A DNA stretch of 64,000 nt from Glandiceps talaboti (GCF_964340395.1 NC_135562.1:13435043-13499042), one strand, 5' to 3'; shown: positions 22,601 to 35,517, counted from the first letter of the stretch. Numbers and translations are program-made. Notes: generated by a model from the sequence alone, not told the origin.

Positions 22601-24307
22601 AACCTTTGTTCTAATTCCAGATGACAATGCTAATTCTTACGACATGATATTTAAAATTATCAATACTTTTGTTTGGATATCAGGGGCAGGTAAATGTTGC
22701 AAAGTACTTTAGCTTCCCTCATTTTGTTTTCAATTTCTACAAAAAATATATGGTATATTTGTTTAGATTTCATTTGATTAATTTTTATTCAATTTTGATT
22801 CCATTTTGTGAGGGTGATTTAATCATTTTTATTTTTATAATTTCTTATTCCCCGTAAAACAGGTGCACAAGAACTTAAGCATTTATCAACCATGCAGTGC
22901 CTGTTTTTTAAATGAAAATTATTTGGTTTCCATAGAATCAGTGAGAATTTAAATCCTTTTAAAGTTTTGCCATTCGATTTTATGACAGGATTTTAAAAAT
23001 GAAACAACTGAATTTGATAGCCTTCTTGACATGTCATTTGTTTCGAACAGAATTTTTACTGTATGTAATTCCTGTTATATCAGGCTAACCATTAAGTTTG
23101 ACTAATTATTTGAGTCACTACATAAATTATTGCGGGCTAGATTGAATTGGAAGGTGATTGTCATGTCATTGTGGTAAATTGACACAAACAAGTGACTGAT
23201 GATGTTACTTTCAAATTATATCAGTGTTGAATGGGGTGTTTAATTAATTTATCTTTCTGCACTGTTAATAATAATATTTATAGAATTGAATCAGAAAGTT
23301 TGAAGATGGAAATGTGTTAAAAAAGAACAATATGATAAGAAAGAGATTGGCTGTTTAGTTTAGTGATGAGAATGATGAGGGGAATGGACATCCCATAATA
23401 CTTGCATGTCCTTGTCGACGACTCTCAGTATAAGTACATCTTAATCTTGTGTTCCTCCTAAGTTAACAACTTGATATCAGTGCGGTATGCGAGAACAATA
23501 TGTACACATTAGTATACAGCGATACATTGGTATTAGAAGTACACAATGATCCAGTGATATAAGTAGTAACTTTTGCAACATTGTTGGTTAGATGACTAAA
23601 GATCATTATACCTATACTATTGGGTGGAAGTTTCAGGCTAGATGCAATTGTTAACATTTATTGCCTTGATTTCTCTGTTGCATAACTACAAAACAAAAAT
23701 ATGAGTTATCAGACTGTCTTTGATGATATTAAAAGGTCCATTGTAGCCAATGTAATTTGTCATTTCAAGACCTTACCAAAGACATATTACTTGCATGGGA
23801 GATTGATAAACCGTGTATATGCTAATTATGCCAATTACTAATTAATTAAGAATCTTTTATACATTTTACATGAAAAGTGTTTGATGATGACAAGCATGCT
23901 AAATTTATTTCCCACTGTACTGCAAATCAAATGATATATAACCTGCAAACATTTGTGTTAAAATGTTATCAAATTTGAATATGCTGATTATAATTTTTCA
24001 TAATTTACATATTAATTATGCTGATGAGATGTTGAATCATCATACGATGGTCCTAGTATGCTTTTTCACCCTTAGACCTATCCATAGACATGTTACTTGC
24101 CAGGTTTTATTGCGAAAACAGCATTTTAAGAATATAATATTCTCGCTAATTATGCTAATTAATAAAAACCTTATTTTCACCATGTTCCACCACTTAGATT
24201 TTTCTAGACTTTTGATATGTTGTTCAGCACAAAATTCTGAACAAGATGCACTAAAAATTATTTCTGTTGCAATTATGTTTGGGTCAAACCTTATTTTGAC
24301 TGGACTA
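19699..24307. mobile_element. 4.6-kb element with very long terminal inverted repeats
   Basis: The ends are TAGTCCAGTCAA (19699-19710) and TTGACTGGACTA (24296-24307). The inverted similarity continues inward for at least 550-750 bp (about 19699-20465 and 23740-24307), including AACATAATTGCAACAGAAAT and AAAAATCTAAGTGGTGGAAC. AAT is duplicated at 19696-19698 and 24308-24310, and the uninterrupted site is present at 32830-32832. Each arm holds two copies of a sub-repeat around GCAAGTAACATGTCT. The 3.3-kb interior is AT-rich; its longest open frame is about 60 codons and I recognise no protein. It is most likely a non-autonomous DNA transposon with a 3-bp target duplication; superfamily unknown. 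Confidence 0.87.
20466..23739. other. Interior of the 4.6-kb element, no gene seen
   Basis: No coding exons, RNA genes or tandem arrays recognised. A TTAA-rich palindromic patch lies just outside at 20340-20385. Around 22391-22429 the words GTGATG and GGCGAAAC recall a decayed hammerhead ribozyme, but key bases are missing. Confidence 0.5.
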
Positions 24308-24423
24308 AATGGGCAGTCTACACGTAGCTGTAAATACGTGGTAGATTTTTTGTCATTTTTTCTTCTATATCAGTCAAAGTTCAGGAATGTAACTCTGAAC
24401 TAATTACATGATGACAGTACACC

Positions 24424-24880
24424 CATTACCAGAGCTGTCAAGGTCTATGAGACATGGAAAAATCAGCAGGAAGTTCAACGCCTTGCCATTGAAAGATACA
24501 ACAAATATATTGGTGGGGGGGGGGGGGGCGTTGACCTTGCTGACCAACACCTGTCCACATACAAACGTCATATGAAGGTGCTGACGTATCTACATATATT
24601 TTGGTACATCCTAGAAGTATATACAATGTCAACGCATACATTTTCAACAACAAAGCCAATTCCAATAACCCACCCACCCTACGTCAGTTCAGAGGTCAAG
24701 TGAACACCATATTGCTGGGCGTTCTTTCGTAAAGAGGCCAGGTAGAAAGAGTATTACACAGAGTGAGGATGCCAGGTTTAATCGTAATTCACAACACGCT
24801 CCAGGGATTTTAGAAACCTCATCTAAGTGACAGGTACACAGACAGAGAAAGAAAAGACAACGGGTACATTTGCTCAGTGT
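24424..24880 (+). pseudogene. piggyBac transposase C-terminal fragment in L1
   Basis: Reads QRLAIERYNKYIGG, then VDLADQHLSTYKRHMKVL and, with a frameshift, a degenerate FW-rich segment and FRGQ. The third catalytic Asp of the family lies in VDLADQ. A run of G (about 24512-24528) replaces the usual GG codons before it and breaks the frame. The N-terminal two thirds are absent. Confidence 0.7.
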
Positions 24881-26126
24881 GTAAGGTTTGTATTAGCTAC
24901 AATAATTGTATTTTTGATTTGATTTTAAGGGGTTTCTTCTTTTGTGTCATTAAGAGCTTTTTTGTCATTCCGATGGTTAATCTGAATCAAACGCTACAAT
25001 TCCTGTATCGTAAACACAAAAACACGAGATCACGTTGACCTGTATGAGCAATGTCAGTGTACTGCCCGTTTCAAAATGCTGCATGTGTTGCTACATTTGC
25101 CGAATATAACAGAATTTGGGTACGCCTCTTTGGTCTTGATGACTCCATAATATATTCAATTTTCTATTCAGCGAGAGTATCACAAAAGAATTGGCATTTA
25201 GCATCAGATGAAGATTGAGACCTTGAAACTGTAGTAGCCCCAAGAGCACAGATTCCACTAAAACTTGCATGGGTCTTCAGATGGAATACGTCCGTGACGG
25301 CATCAAAAATAGTGTACCATTATGATCTGCATTGCAAGATGGTGTTCTAGTCTTCATGTTAAACCACTGGCTGAGGAAAATACCCATCTGCTTCCGACAC
25401 GGCCTGCAACGTCCAAAGTCTGTGGACAGATTTCGCAATTCGTCGAGAGTTCTGAACGTACCCATTCCTGTGGTTTGTTGCTGTCGAATTTGTGATGGAC
25501 AAACCCACGGGTAAAGAAGAAGGCAGACGATAATCTATGTCAAAAACGCAGGTTTATTGCACCAGGTATGTCCCACTACATGATAATGTTGAAAACACAC
25601 AGACAAAAACTTTATGACAGATATATTTACATTTGTACATAGCTTTAGCCATTGTCTATGTACAAACTTTCACCATTTTGCTATATGACTGGCATTTCAG
25701 TGAGAGTGCATTCTTTTTCAGAACATAAAGTATTGATTTTGTCATGAAATTATTATTTTTTGTAAATAAAGATTATCTTGTTACTTTTGTTAAATCTCTT
25801 CAAGGACATATAGCTATTGCTATGAGCTTTAAGGCAAAAAAAACAACAAAACCTCGCATCGCTCTTTTTTTGTGTTTGTCTACCCCATGCCCTTTGCAGA
25901 TCCGTGGGAAAAAGAATAGTAACTAACATAAATATTAGGCTGAGTGACAGATTTGTTGAGAATAAAAAAATCCTGTTGTCGTAACATTTTACTCAAACTG
26001 TCCTCACCAGAAGCATTTTTTTGGCCTAATCTGCTGTAGTAGAGTTTTATAATCATCATTAAGATATTTATTAGAATTGATTTTAGTAAGTATGCCTTGA
26101 CTTGAGGCCAAAAAAAATTCATCATT

Positions 26127-26460
26127 TTGCATATTATTTCCTTTTCAGGACACTTATACGTAGCTATGTCAAGATTGCAGGGAATGAAGGGCTTGAGACT
26201 GTTTGGCTCATCCTTGATGTCGCCACCTGTTGAAGCATCTAATTTTTGGGAGTGTGTCATCAAACAGACCTTTTCATTCCATTGCCACAGGGTCCTAACC
26301 ACAACTGATAGGATTAATACCATGGAAGACGAGGGGGAGGGTGATGATGATACAGTTGTTACTTCATGGGCAGACGAGATGGAGAAGGAGATAAGAGCTG
26401 ACCAGCCTCATGCTAGAGAAGTCACACCAATCGATATTCTTGAAGAAAGTGATGATTATT
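26127..26460 (+). pseudogene. PIF1-type helicase C-terminal fragment in L1
   Basis: GHLYVAMSRLQGMKGLRLFG resembles motif VI and the following strand of PIF1-family helicases (YVALSR), as found in Helitron transposons and cellular PIF1. It is followed by an acidic tail (TMEDEGEGDDD). The reading frame stays open in L2 as well. No upstream helicase motifs are visible, so only the C-terminus was captured. Confidence 0.45.
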
Positions 26461-26539
26461 TTTCAAGGCCACATTCAAAGGTAAAAGGATGGCTCAAAAA
26501 TGTAACATTCATCAGCATACCATGTCAATGCCATAATAG

Positions 26540-26653
26540 AATACCACCACAATTTCAAGTCTGCACCCGAACTCGTTACCCGACCAACAGATAGGAACAA
26601 AATCTACCTTTAAATCCCAATTAAAGAAGAATTTTCTAGATAAATTGTTTTGA
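26540..26653 (+). pseudogene. LINE reverse-transcriptase 3' end fragment in L1
   Basis: A 10-bp deletion separates the two parts of a WNSLPD...FKSQLKK type C-terminus, the common ending of CR1-like LINE ORF2 proteins. L2 has the intact version. Confidence 0.5.
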
Positions 26654-27866
26654 AACATTGTTATAAACCTGGTTTTAATAAAAGTTAGCAATGCAAAAGA
26701 TTCTTTCAATTTGAAAGAAAAGAATGGTAATTTACAAATAAACTTGTGGCTTATGGGAATCACAACCACTGGATAGAAACATGGCACTTGGTAACTTGGA
26801 ACTGTCGGTGCAATTTTATTTAGTGGTAGAACATATTGTAAAATATTTGACATCGCTGAGACTTTCAATCTTAACATTGTGTCAGAAAGACCTTTCCTGA
26901 AAATTCAAAGAACAGATCTCTTTATCGTCATACAGAATATGTACCATTATAAACACTGTCTACTCACTGATGCTTTGCAATGTGTTCCAAAGTGTGGATG
27001 GTCGTAATGATTCACCAGGCCATAGTGCAAAATATCATGGAAATATCATCGGTCATGGAAGAGTCATGGAGTTGGAGTTTATTTATGGAAACGTTTCACA
27101 TATTTGTCATGTTAAATGACGATGTTTTGAAACTCAGATCATGTTGAACCTTTTTTTTTGGGGGGGGGGGGGCTGTACATGGGCTCTAAGTTCTTCACTT
27201 TAAACATTGGAAGCTTTTACCACCATCTCAAGGATATCGTTGAGTTTTATACAAATCAACAAAGCACACCTGTAATAAGAGCAATGGCATGCAGAATGTT
27301 GTAGACATGAGCTAACTGACATCCCAATATTATATGTCTAGATATACAGCTAGCTTTCGTCTTCACCACATAAATAGGAGTAGGGGTAGAGAAAGTGGCC
27401 GTGCAAGGAGTAGGGGTAGAGGCAGGATAGACCTTCAGCTTCAGCTGAGGTAGCCCCATGACGTCTAGAAGAAAGAAAAACTATATTACATGCACGTTGT
27501 GCTAAAACAAATTGATCTTCTTTTATTGACATTACTTCTACTGGATGTGATCAATAAATGTGAGCATGAAAATAATTCATTATTACTAATATGTTATTGA
27601 CTTTCACTCTTTTAGACTTTAATAAATAACATGTCAACAGAAGAGAAGGACAACCTACTTATGAGGACTGTCAAAAACCATCATGGACTTGTGCTTAACC
27701 TGGTTACACCTGTTGGAATACAACCTGGAGGTTATCACACTCCACCAAATAGCAGTCACCTAGGTGGTGCGTGTGTGTGTGTGCACTCAGTGTAGGAAGA
27801 TGCATACATAACCAGAAAGGTTTTGTTGGAACAGGCAACCGGAGCAGTGTGTATCACAGCTGGCAG

Positions 27867-28415
27867 GGTGCGACACAAATACATGTAACACGGTAGCTTC
27901 TATACTTCATCTTCTAAGACTACTACAACTTCTATTTCTTGTAATCTCTGATCATGACTGTCTCTATCTCTATTTCTTTACCGTCTTCTTAGTCTCCCTC
28001 AAGGTCCTGGACTATGGAATTGTAACAGTTCCTTATTCCAGGATCCCGAGATTATGAAGTGTCAAAGAACATTACAAACAGTGGCGAACATTACAATCAC
28101 TTTTGAGAACTTGGGAGACTTGTGAGATGATAAAAAATCGTATAAAATCTCTCTTTAAAAACACGCCTGTGAGAAAGTAAAAATTCGCAAGGCTGAGTAT
28201 ACTCCTCTCTTCAGGAGGAGTTAGACAAATACATCAAGAAGTTACATGTAAATCAGAGGGATAGAACAAAACAACACTTGACAACTATCAGAAAATAAAA
28301 CAAAAACTTATATATATATCAGATGCAATTTGACCCATAAAACAGTAGGCACTTTCTTATGGGTCAAATTGCACCTGATATATAGAAGCCATAACATGAA
28401 GGGGTGCCACTGATA
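27867..28415. repeat. Interspersed repeat R540, copy 2
   Basis: Same sequence as 7391-7942. It interrupts L1 right after CACAGCTGGCAG; L2 continues there with TTGTCCAATG. Both repeat copies share the terminal hairpin. Confidence 0.85.
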
Positions 28416-28489
28416 AAGTTGAATTATGATGTAAGTAGGAGTTTTTAGCCAAATTTACCTAATATCCAAATATCCCAAAATAGTTCCAA

Positions 28490-28745
28490 TCGTGTTACAA
28501 GGTGGTTACCCCTACCGTGTGTATGGTGACCCTGCATACCCACTGCGACAACACATATTTGGACCCTTTACTGGTGCACAACTCACTCATGCTGAAATGT
28601 AATTCAACAAGCAAATGAGCTCTGTGAGAGAATGTGTAGAATGGGGATTTGGCAAGACTTCCTCGCTTTCAAAAAGAATCTGAAGATATTCCTACAACCT
28701 GTTGCAAAGTTTCTGCATTGCACATATCCCAGTTAGAAAAAAAAA
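28490..28745 (+). pseudogene. Harbinger-type (HARBI1-like) transposase fragment
   Basis: YRVYGDPAYPLRQHIFGP, then TGAQLTHAEM, a stop, FNKQMSSVRECVEWGFGK: this is the C-terminal half of the DDE_Tnp_4 domain. The Asp of GDPAY and the Glu of VEWGFG are the second Asp and the Glu of the DDE triad. A stop and a frameshift after WGFGK mark it as dead. Confidence 0.8.
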
Positions 28746-29768
28746 TCACCATTACTTTCCTATTATATAATTATTTATGTTAGTAATTCGGTATATTTAT
28801 GTCAGTATCCATGGTATACTGTGACATGCCTGGCGAGTATTAGGTGTCTAACTCGATCATGGGTATTGCTGTATGGTTTCATCCTAAGTGCAGGTTATTG
28901 GTTGCTTCTCTACATGTACTGGTCACACATTAATTCCTAGTTCACCTGAGGGTAAATAAATGATACATGAATTTTAAATGAAATAATAGTGTTCATTATA
29001 ATGCTCACATCCACTGATATTGTAATATGTTATATTTTTACAGGGAATTTATGGCAACCATGAATGACAATGTGAATCTGAAAAAAAATACATAACCACC
29101 GTGAACAAGCAGACTACGTCGTGACTTATCTGTCAGTTGCAAAAAACAGAATTGCATGAATACATACAAGACAAGGTTGCCTTGATTTACAAATGATCCT
29201 TAGATTTGGATCAGGAAACATAACCAAGAATGGGCACAAATTGTATCGGGTATGACAAGGCCAACGAGGTGTTTGTACTCTGATACAGGGAGTTACTACT
29301 TTCATTACATTACATTGAGATTGAAACATGCGATTGATTTGAAAGAGATTGGACAGTCAAAATCCAGTATAAACACCTCATATCTTGACGGTCAAAAATA
29401 ATCATGTGATTAAAGTGGGCGGATAACAGATGTTTACTATTTATGAATTGACACCATAGGATGATGAAAATTATTAGTACAGATAATGCGACGAGTTCCA
29501 TTCTGTTTTTGGCGAGGAAAATGTATTTACATAACTTTGTTTGCTGTTTCATTGTTTAGAAAATGGAAAATGATGACGCAAGCCAAATAATAATTTGGGT
29601 CATCAAAGGATACAGTGTTTTCCACACTGGGAGTGCAAACACAAGAAAGACAACCCTTATTAAGAAATTGTAGGAAATAATTCAAGAAAACTTGTAGTAA
29701 CTACCTCAATGGGAATTGCAACCAGGTAAAACACAAATGAATCAACTGTTCACCGATTTTCTGGTATC
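28746..29768. other. Gene-free stretch between Harbinger fragment and PB-B
   Basis: AT-rich, short open frames only. No repeat shared with other parts of the window was seen. Confidence 0.45.
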
Positions 29769-31700
29769 TTTGTATCGATCCACTGCATGATGAGAATGCT
29801 TTCTAGGCTTTTTTTGATCGCATTGACATCAGAAATAGCTCAGATAGTGAAGAAAACGACATCGACATGTCAGACGAAGATGGTGGCGAAGATGACATAA
29901 ACGATCAAGAAAATCAACCACGACCACCACCACCATCTCCAAGACGTCAATGGTTGAGACAACAAGACCCAAAGCCACCGACAGCAGGTGGCATGAAAAT
30001 ACAAACGGTAGGCATGCCCCTATTTACGATCCTGTCAGTGGGCCCACTAGAGCTATGCACAACGACAGCCGACCTTTAGATTATTTTAGCATTTTTTTGA
30101 CAATATAATTTTACAACTCTTAGTAGACATGACGAATTTGAACGCAGCAAGGAAGAGGGCAACACACAACAACAGCAGGGTATGGGTAGACATCGACGTA
30201 GTTGAAATGAAAGCCCTTGTAGGATTATGTCTTGCGATGGGAGTCACGAAGTTTCTTACATTAGACATGTACTGGAGAAGGACAGAGAGGCTTTTTTGTT
30301 GTAATTTTCCTGAGGTCATGTCAAGAGATCGTTTCCTTCAGATTTATTGTTATTTACATGTCTCATGACTTACAACAGCCTAGAGGACACCCAAACTATG
30401 ATAAGCTGTTCAAGATTAGACTCTTTTTAAATCTGATAAATGCAAAGTTTTTTATGCTTATATTCTTTCTCGGGAGGTATCCATCGACGAGTCAATTATA
30501 CCGTTCAAGGGAAGATTATCATTCAAAGTATTCATAAGAAACAAGCCACATCGATTCGGGATAAAGTGTTGGGTTTTACCTGAAGCAGAGACCGGGTACG
30601 TCAAGAGGCTTCAGATATATCAAGGTAAATATGTTCATGTATGTATTTGCATTATAATTTATTATTGTGTGCACACTTTTATCAAACTGACATCATGGTA
30701 CTGGGTACCTTTAATTTTTGTTAGTCAATTTATTATGTAAATAATATCAGATTGTAGACACAGACAACGACCAGAAGTAGGGCAAGCCAGGCGAGTTGTT
30801 TCAGATCTTCTTCAGGGTTTATTTAATTTAGGTCATCATCTGTATAGTGACAATTTTTATGCAAGTGTCAGGTTAGCTAATGATCTTTACCAACATGGAA
30901 CATTGTTGTGTGGGACAGTACGATTCAGTTCTGCACTTCCACAAGACATCAAGCTTGCCAACGTTGATTGGGGCACCATGAGATGGACGATGGCTAGTCC
31001 TGTCCTAGCCATTAGCTGGATGGACAGAAAGCCAGTGTATTTTCTATCAACGATCCATTCACCACACCATAATGGTGTTCCAGTGACCATGGATAGACGC
31101 CAAGCTGGAGGAACAAGGGAAGTGCCATGTCCACCATTGCTTCCTGTCAACAATAAGTATATGGGAGGTGTGGATCTTTGTGACCAGATGATCCAGTATT
31201 ATGGATATGGTAGGAGATTAGTTCGCTGGTACCGCTGTGACCTTTCTACTGTATAGAAGGGGCCATACTAAATGCGTACATCATCGAAGACCATGTTACA
31301 CCTCACATCCGTCAACATCATCAGAAGCGATTCCTTTTAGATTTTCGGATCCAATTGATCAACCAGCTGATCGACCAGTGGCGGGCCAATCATACTCTAC
31401 AATCTCCACGTAACAGGGTCACTCAAGAACAACGGTTGGAAGGGCGCCATAGACCAAAGCGTGACAGTAAGCTGTGTGTACAGAGACCATCAAGCGTTCT
31501 GATCGACCAGAAGACATAGCACAAGTCCAGAGTAGATATTTTCCACGATCTGTCTTCAAATGTCAACAATGCAATGTGTTCTTATGCATTCATGATGTCA
31601 CAGATGACCGTGATGGTGGTAGAACTTGTTTTGACAGGTACCATGACCTGGCATTGATCAGTAATTCTGTCAAGTGGATTCTTTGTCGTTGCAAGTAGTT
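29769..31700 (+). pseudogene. PB-B: piggyBac transposase pseudogene
   Basis: Nearly the same sequence as PB-A, without the MITE, and with the C-terminus kept. It shows MSDEDGGEDDINDQEN, WVDIDVVEMKALVGLCLAMG, VSIDESIIPFKGRL, YSDNFYASVRLAND, NNKYMGGVDLCDQM and a Cys-rich tail (CQQCNVFLC, then TCFDRYH) typical of the family's zinc-binding C-terminal domain. Frameshifts before and after the catalytic parts and the same defect after the intron as in PB-A make it non-functional. All three catalytic Asp codons survive. Confidence 0.9.
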
Positions 31701-32600
31701 CTGTCACCTTGCTTGTCTTCTCTGTGCACTTGTGCATTAGAATACATTGCATTGTAAACATTGTTATGACATGACTTACAAGATCCAGTGTCATCCAGTT
31801 ACCATTCAGCAACCAGTCTACTGCTTTGAAGATCAATGTATCCTTTTGTATGTGTATGTGTCATTTTGCCTATGTACATGTATGTCTGCACTTGTATATA
31901 AATTGACAGTATCATGATGTTATTTTTATTTTTTTATTTGCATTAGTTGCTCTCATTTCTTTCTTTCCCAAATATTTAGTTGGTCTAGGCATTGAAAGAA
32001 TAAGTTTTTTTTTTATTAGTTCTGCATGCTGTATCATACATGTACACTTGGGTTTCACAGTAGTTATTCATTTGTTACGGTCATATGATTTTGCTTACAC
32101 TTTGGATAACCTTAGATATTTGTAATATTGTTTTTTTATTATGCTGGTAGGTTTAGTGCTCTATGGTGATTTGACGAATCACACCTTTTCAAGTGTATGT
32201 TTTGTAAACTTTACGCAGTTATATCATACATTTAGTTGGGGTGTTGGTTTCTTGGATGGTTATTTAGTATTGAGGGGGACTTTCAACTGGCGCAGCCAAA
32301 ACACACCGTGTGAGAGTAAAGGATGTCACATTCTTGCCTACAGTCTCAGTAAAATTAACCATATATTCCTGAAGTCAACACTCAATGCTTTATCAGACAC
32401 ACACTGCTTTCCTTTCATATGTAAACCTAGTCTAGTTCCCTTACAGCATTGTTACCATTTACAATTAGTTTAGTACAATTAGTTTAGTTAGAGACCATTT
32501 TGGCCTCAATCTAGTGTAGGCATAGCAAAGACCTGATCAATGATAGTAGAGGAATGGTTACATACAAAATGCTAACACTTGACAAGAAATCCAAACTACC
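31701..32600. other. Gene-free stretch between PB-B and L2
   Basis: No recognised gene. It occupies the same place as PB-A' and its tandem array in the first block, with which it shares nothing visible. Confidence 0.45.
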
Positions 32601-32604
32601 GTTT

Positions 32605-32829
32605 TATGGGTCAAATTGCATCTGATAGGGAGAAGCTATAACACCAAGGGGTGCCAGCTACAATCAACAGTGACCACCTTTGTCAAGTGTTATTTCTTTG
32701 TTTGTGCAGATATAAAAGGTGTCTACTTTCCCACACAGATGGCAACACAGATGTGATTTTTGCTGTCATGTCTTTGTAGTCATGTGATACAAAACCTCAC
32801 ATAGTTCTGCAGCAGATTTTGCTACGACA
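32605..32829. repeat. Interspersed repeat R3, copy 3 (left flank of L2)
   Basis: Fullest copy of R3. It runs without a break into L2 through GCTACGACAAATGGGCAGTC, and so shows the empty target of the 4.6-kb element. Confidence 0.85.
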
Positions 32830-32929
32830 AATGGGCAGTCTACACATAGCTGTAAATACGTGATAGATTTTTGTCATTTTTTCGTCTATATCAAAGTTCA
32901 ATAATGTAACTCTGAACTAATCACCTGAG

Positions 32930-33390
32930 CTGTCAAGGTCTGTGGGACATGGAAAAAACAGCAGGAAGTTCAACGCCTTGTCATTGAAAGATACAACAAA
33001 TATATTGGGGGGGGGGGGGGGGGGTCGGTGACCTTGCTGACCAACGCCTGTCCACATACAAACGTTATATGAAGGTACTGACGTACCTACATTTACTTTG
33101 GTATATCCTAGAAGCACATGCAATGTCAATGCATACATTTTGAACAACAAAGCCAATTCCAATAACCCACCCACCCTACTTCAGTTCAGAGGTCAACTAA
33201 GTGAACAGCTACATTGCTGGGCGTTCTTTCGTAAAGAGGCTAGGTAGAAAGAGTATTACAGAGTGAGGATGCCAGGTTTGATCATAATTTACAACATGCT
33301 CCGAGGATTTTAGAAACCTCATCTAAGTGACAGATACATAGACAGAGAAAGAATAGACACTGGGTACATTTGCTCAGTGTGCAAGGTTAG
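32930..33390 (+). pseudogene. piggyBac transposase C-terminal fragment in L2
   Basis: Same fragment as in L1. The G run (33006-33024) lies at the same codons and differs in length and flanking bases. The frame is lost on both sides. Confidence 0.7.
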
Positions 33391-34627
33391 GATTAGCTGC
33401 AATAGTTTGCTTTGATTTTAAGGGGTTTCTTCTGTGTTATGAAGAGCTTGTTAGTCGTTCCGATGTTTAACCTGAATCAAACGCTACAATTCCTGTATTG
33501 TAAACACAAAAACACGAGATCACGTTGAAGACCAGTATGAGCAATGTCAGTGTACTGCCCGTTTCAAAATGCTGCATGTGTTGCTACATTTGCCGAATAT
33601 AACAAAATTTGGGTACCTCTGAACGCCTCTTGGGTCTTGATGACTCCATAATATATTCAATTTTCTATTTAGCGAGAGTATAACAAATGATTTGGCATTT
33701 AGCATCAGATGAAGATTGAGACCTTGAAACTGTAGTAGCCACAAGAGCGCAGATTCCACTAAAACTAGCATGGGTCTTCAGATGGAAAAGTCCGTGGCCG
33801 CATCCAAAAAAGTGTACCATCAGGATCTGTATTGAAAGATATGGTGTTCTAGTCTTCATGTTAAACCACTGGCTGAGGAAAATACCCATCTGCTTCAGAC
33901 ACGGCCTGCAACGTCCAAAGTCTGTGGACAGATTTCGCAATTCGTCGAGAGTTCTGAAAGTACCCATTCCTGTGGTTTGTTGCTGCCGAATTTGAGATGG
34001 ACAAACCCAAGGGTAAAGAAGAAGGCAGACGATAATCTATGTCAAAAACGTAGGTTTATTGCACCAGGTATGTCCCACTAAATGATAATGTTGAAACCAC
34101 ACAGACAAAAACTTTATGATAGATATATTTACATTTTTACATAGCTTTAGCCATTGTCTATGTACTAACCTTCATCATTTTGCTATATGACTGGCATTTC
34201 AATAAGAGTGCATTCTTTTTCAGAACATAAAGTATTGATTTTGTCATGAAATTATTATTTTTTGTAAATAAAAATTATCTTGTTACTTTTGTTAAATCTC
34301 TTCAAGGACATATAGCTATTGCTATGAGCTTTAAGGCAAAAACAAAACAAAACCTCGCATCGCTCTTTTTTTGTGTTTGTCTACCCCATGCCCTTTGCAG
34401 ATCCGTGGGAAAAAGAATAGTAACTAACGTAAATATTAGGCTGAGTGACAGATTTGTTGAGAATAAAAAAATCCTGTTGTCGTAACATTTTACTCAAACT
34501 GTCCTCACCAGAAGCATTTTTTTGGCCTAATCTGCTGTAGTAGAGTTTTATAATCATCATTAAGATATTTATTAGAATTGATTTTAGTAAGTATGCCTTG
34601 ACTTGAGGCCAAAAAAAAATCATCATT

Positions 34628-34975
34628 TTGCATATTATTTCCTTTTCAGGACACTTATACGTAGCTATGTCAAGATTGCAGGGAATGAAGGGCTTGAGAC
34701 TGTTTGGCTCATCCTTGATGTCGCCACCTGTTGAAGCATCTAATTTTTGGGAGTGTGTCATCAAACAGACCTTTTCATTCCATTGCCACAGGGTCCTAAC
34801 CACAACTGATAGGATTAATACCATGGAAGACGAGGGGGAGGGTGATGATGATACAGTTGTTACTTCATGGGCAGACGAGATGGAGAAGGAGATAAGAGCT
34901 GACCAGCCTCATGCTAGAGAAGTCACACCAATCGATATTCTTGAAGAAAGTGATGATTATTTTTCAAGGCCACAT
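34628..34975 (+). pseudogene. PIF1-type helicase C-terminal fragment in L2
   Basis: Same as in L1: YVAMSRLQGMKGLRLFG and an acidic tail. The two copies are almost identical, and the frame is open for 178 codons here, running on into the LINE-like end. Confidence 0.45.
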
Positions 34976-35039
34976 TCAACGGTAAAAGGATGGCTCAAAA
35001 ATGCAACATTCATCAGCATACCATGTAAATGCCATAATA

Positions 35040-35163
35040 GAATACCACCACAATTTCAAATCTGCACCCGAACAAACTGGAACTCGTTACCCGACCAACA
35101 GATAGGAACAAAATCTACCTTTAAATCCCAATTAAAGCAGTATTTTCTAGATAAATTGTTTTG
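35040..35163 (+). pseudogene. LINE reverse-transcriptase 3' end fragment in L2
   Basis: CTRTNWNSLPDQQIG, then STFKSQLKQYFLDKLF and a stop. The WNSLP and FKxxLK words close many CR1/Jockey-like ORF2 proteins. Only about 35 residues are present. Confidence 0.55.
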
Positions 35164-35256
35164 AAACATTGTTATAAACCTGGTTTTAATAAAAGTTAGC
35201 AATGCAAAAGATTCTTTCAATTTGAAAGAAAAGAATGGTAATTTACAAATAAACTT

Positions 35257-35517
35257 GTGGCTTGTGGAAATCACAACCACTGGATAGAAACATGGCATCG
35301 GCAACTTGGAACTGTCGGTGCAATTTTATTTAGTGGTAGAACATATTGTAAAATATTTGACATCGCTGAGACTTTTAATCTTAACATTGTGTCAGAAAGA
35401 CCCTTCCTGAAAATTCAAAGAACAGATCTCTTTATCATCATACAGAATATGTATCATTATAAACACTGTCTACTCACTGATGCTTTGCAATGTGTTCCAA
35501 AGTGTGGATGGTCGTAA
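35257..35517 (+). pseudogene. Possible piggyBac N-terminal fragment in L2
   Basis: The 86-codon frame has GAILFSGRTY and IVSERPFLKIQRTD, which loosely resemble the GxxLxSG and SRxRFxxIxRxLH stretch ahead of the piggyBac catalytic core. Similarity is weak. Confidence 0.25.

Larger units (their letters stand above)
24308..27866. repeat. Composite repeat L1
   Basis: This 3.56-kb stretch matches 32830-36613 in the same orientation through its whole length. It mixes pieces of several transposon types: a piggyBac C-terminal fragment, a helicase-like fragment and a LINE 3' fragment. Relative to L2 it lacks about 270 bp near 27070 and 10 bp near 26570. At 27867 it is cut by R540 copy 2. Confidence 0.88.

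Noticed and set aside
23963-24403. A 146-codon plus-strand frame
   Set aside because: It lies in the right arm of the 4.6-kb element and crosses its boundary; the left arm does not preserve it.
25277-25465. Minus-strand frame beginning MGTFRTLDELRNLS, also present at 33665-33967
   Set aside because: The conservation is explained by the L1/L2 duplication; I could not link it to any family on either strand, so I do not call a gene.
32141-32473. A 110-codon plus-strand frame
   Set aside because: No domain recognised, not shared with the other block, and typical of chance length in AT-rich DNA.
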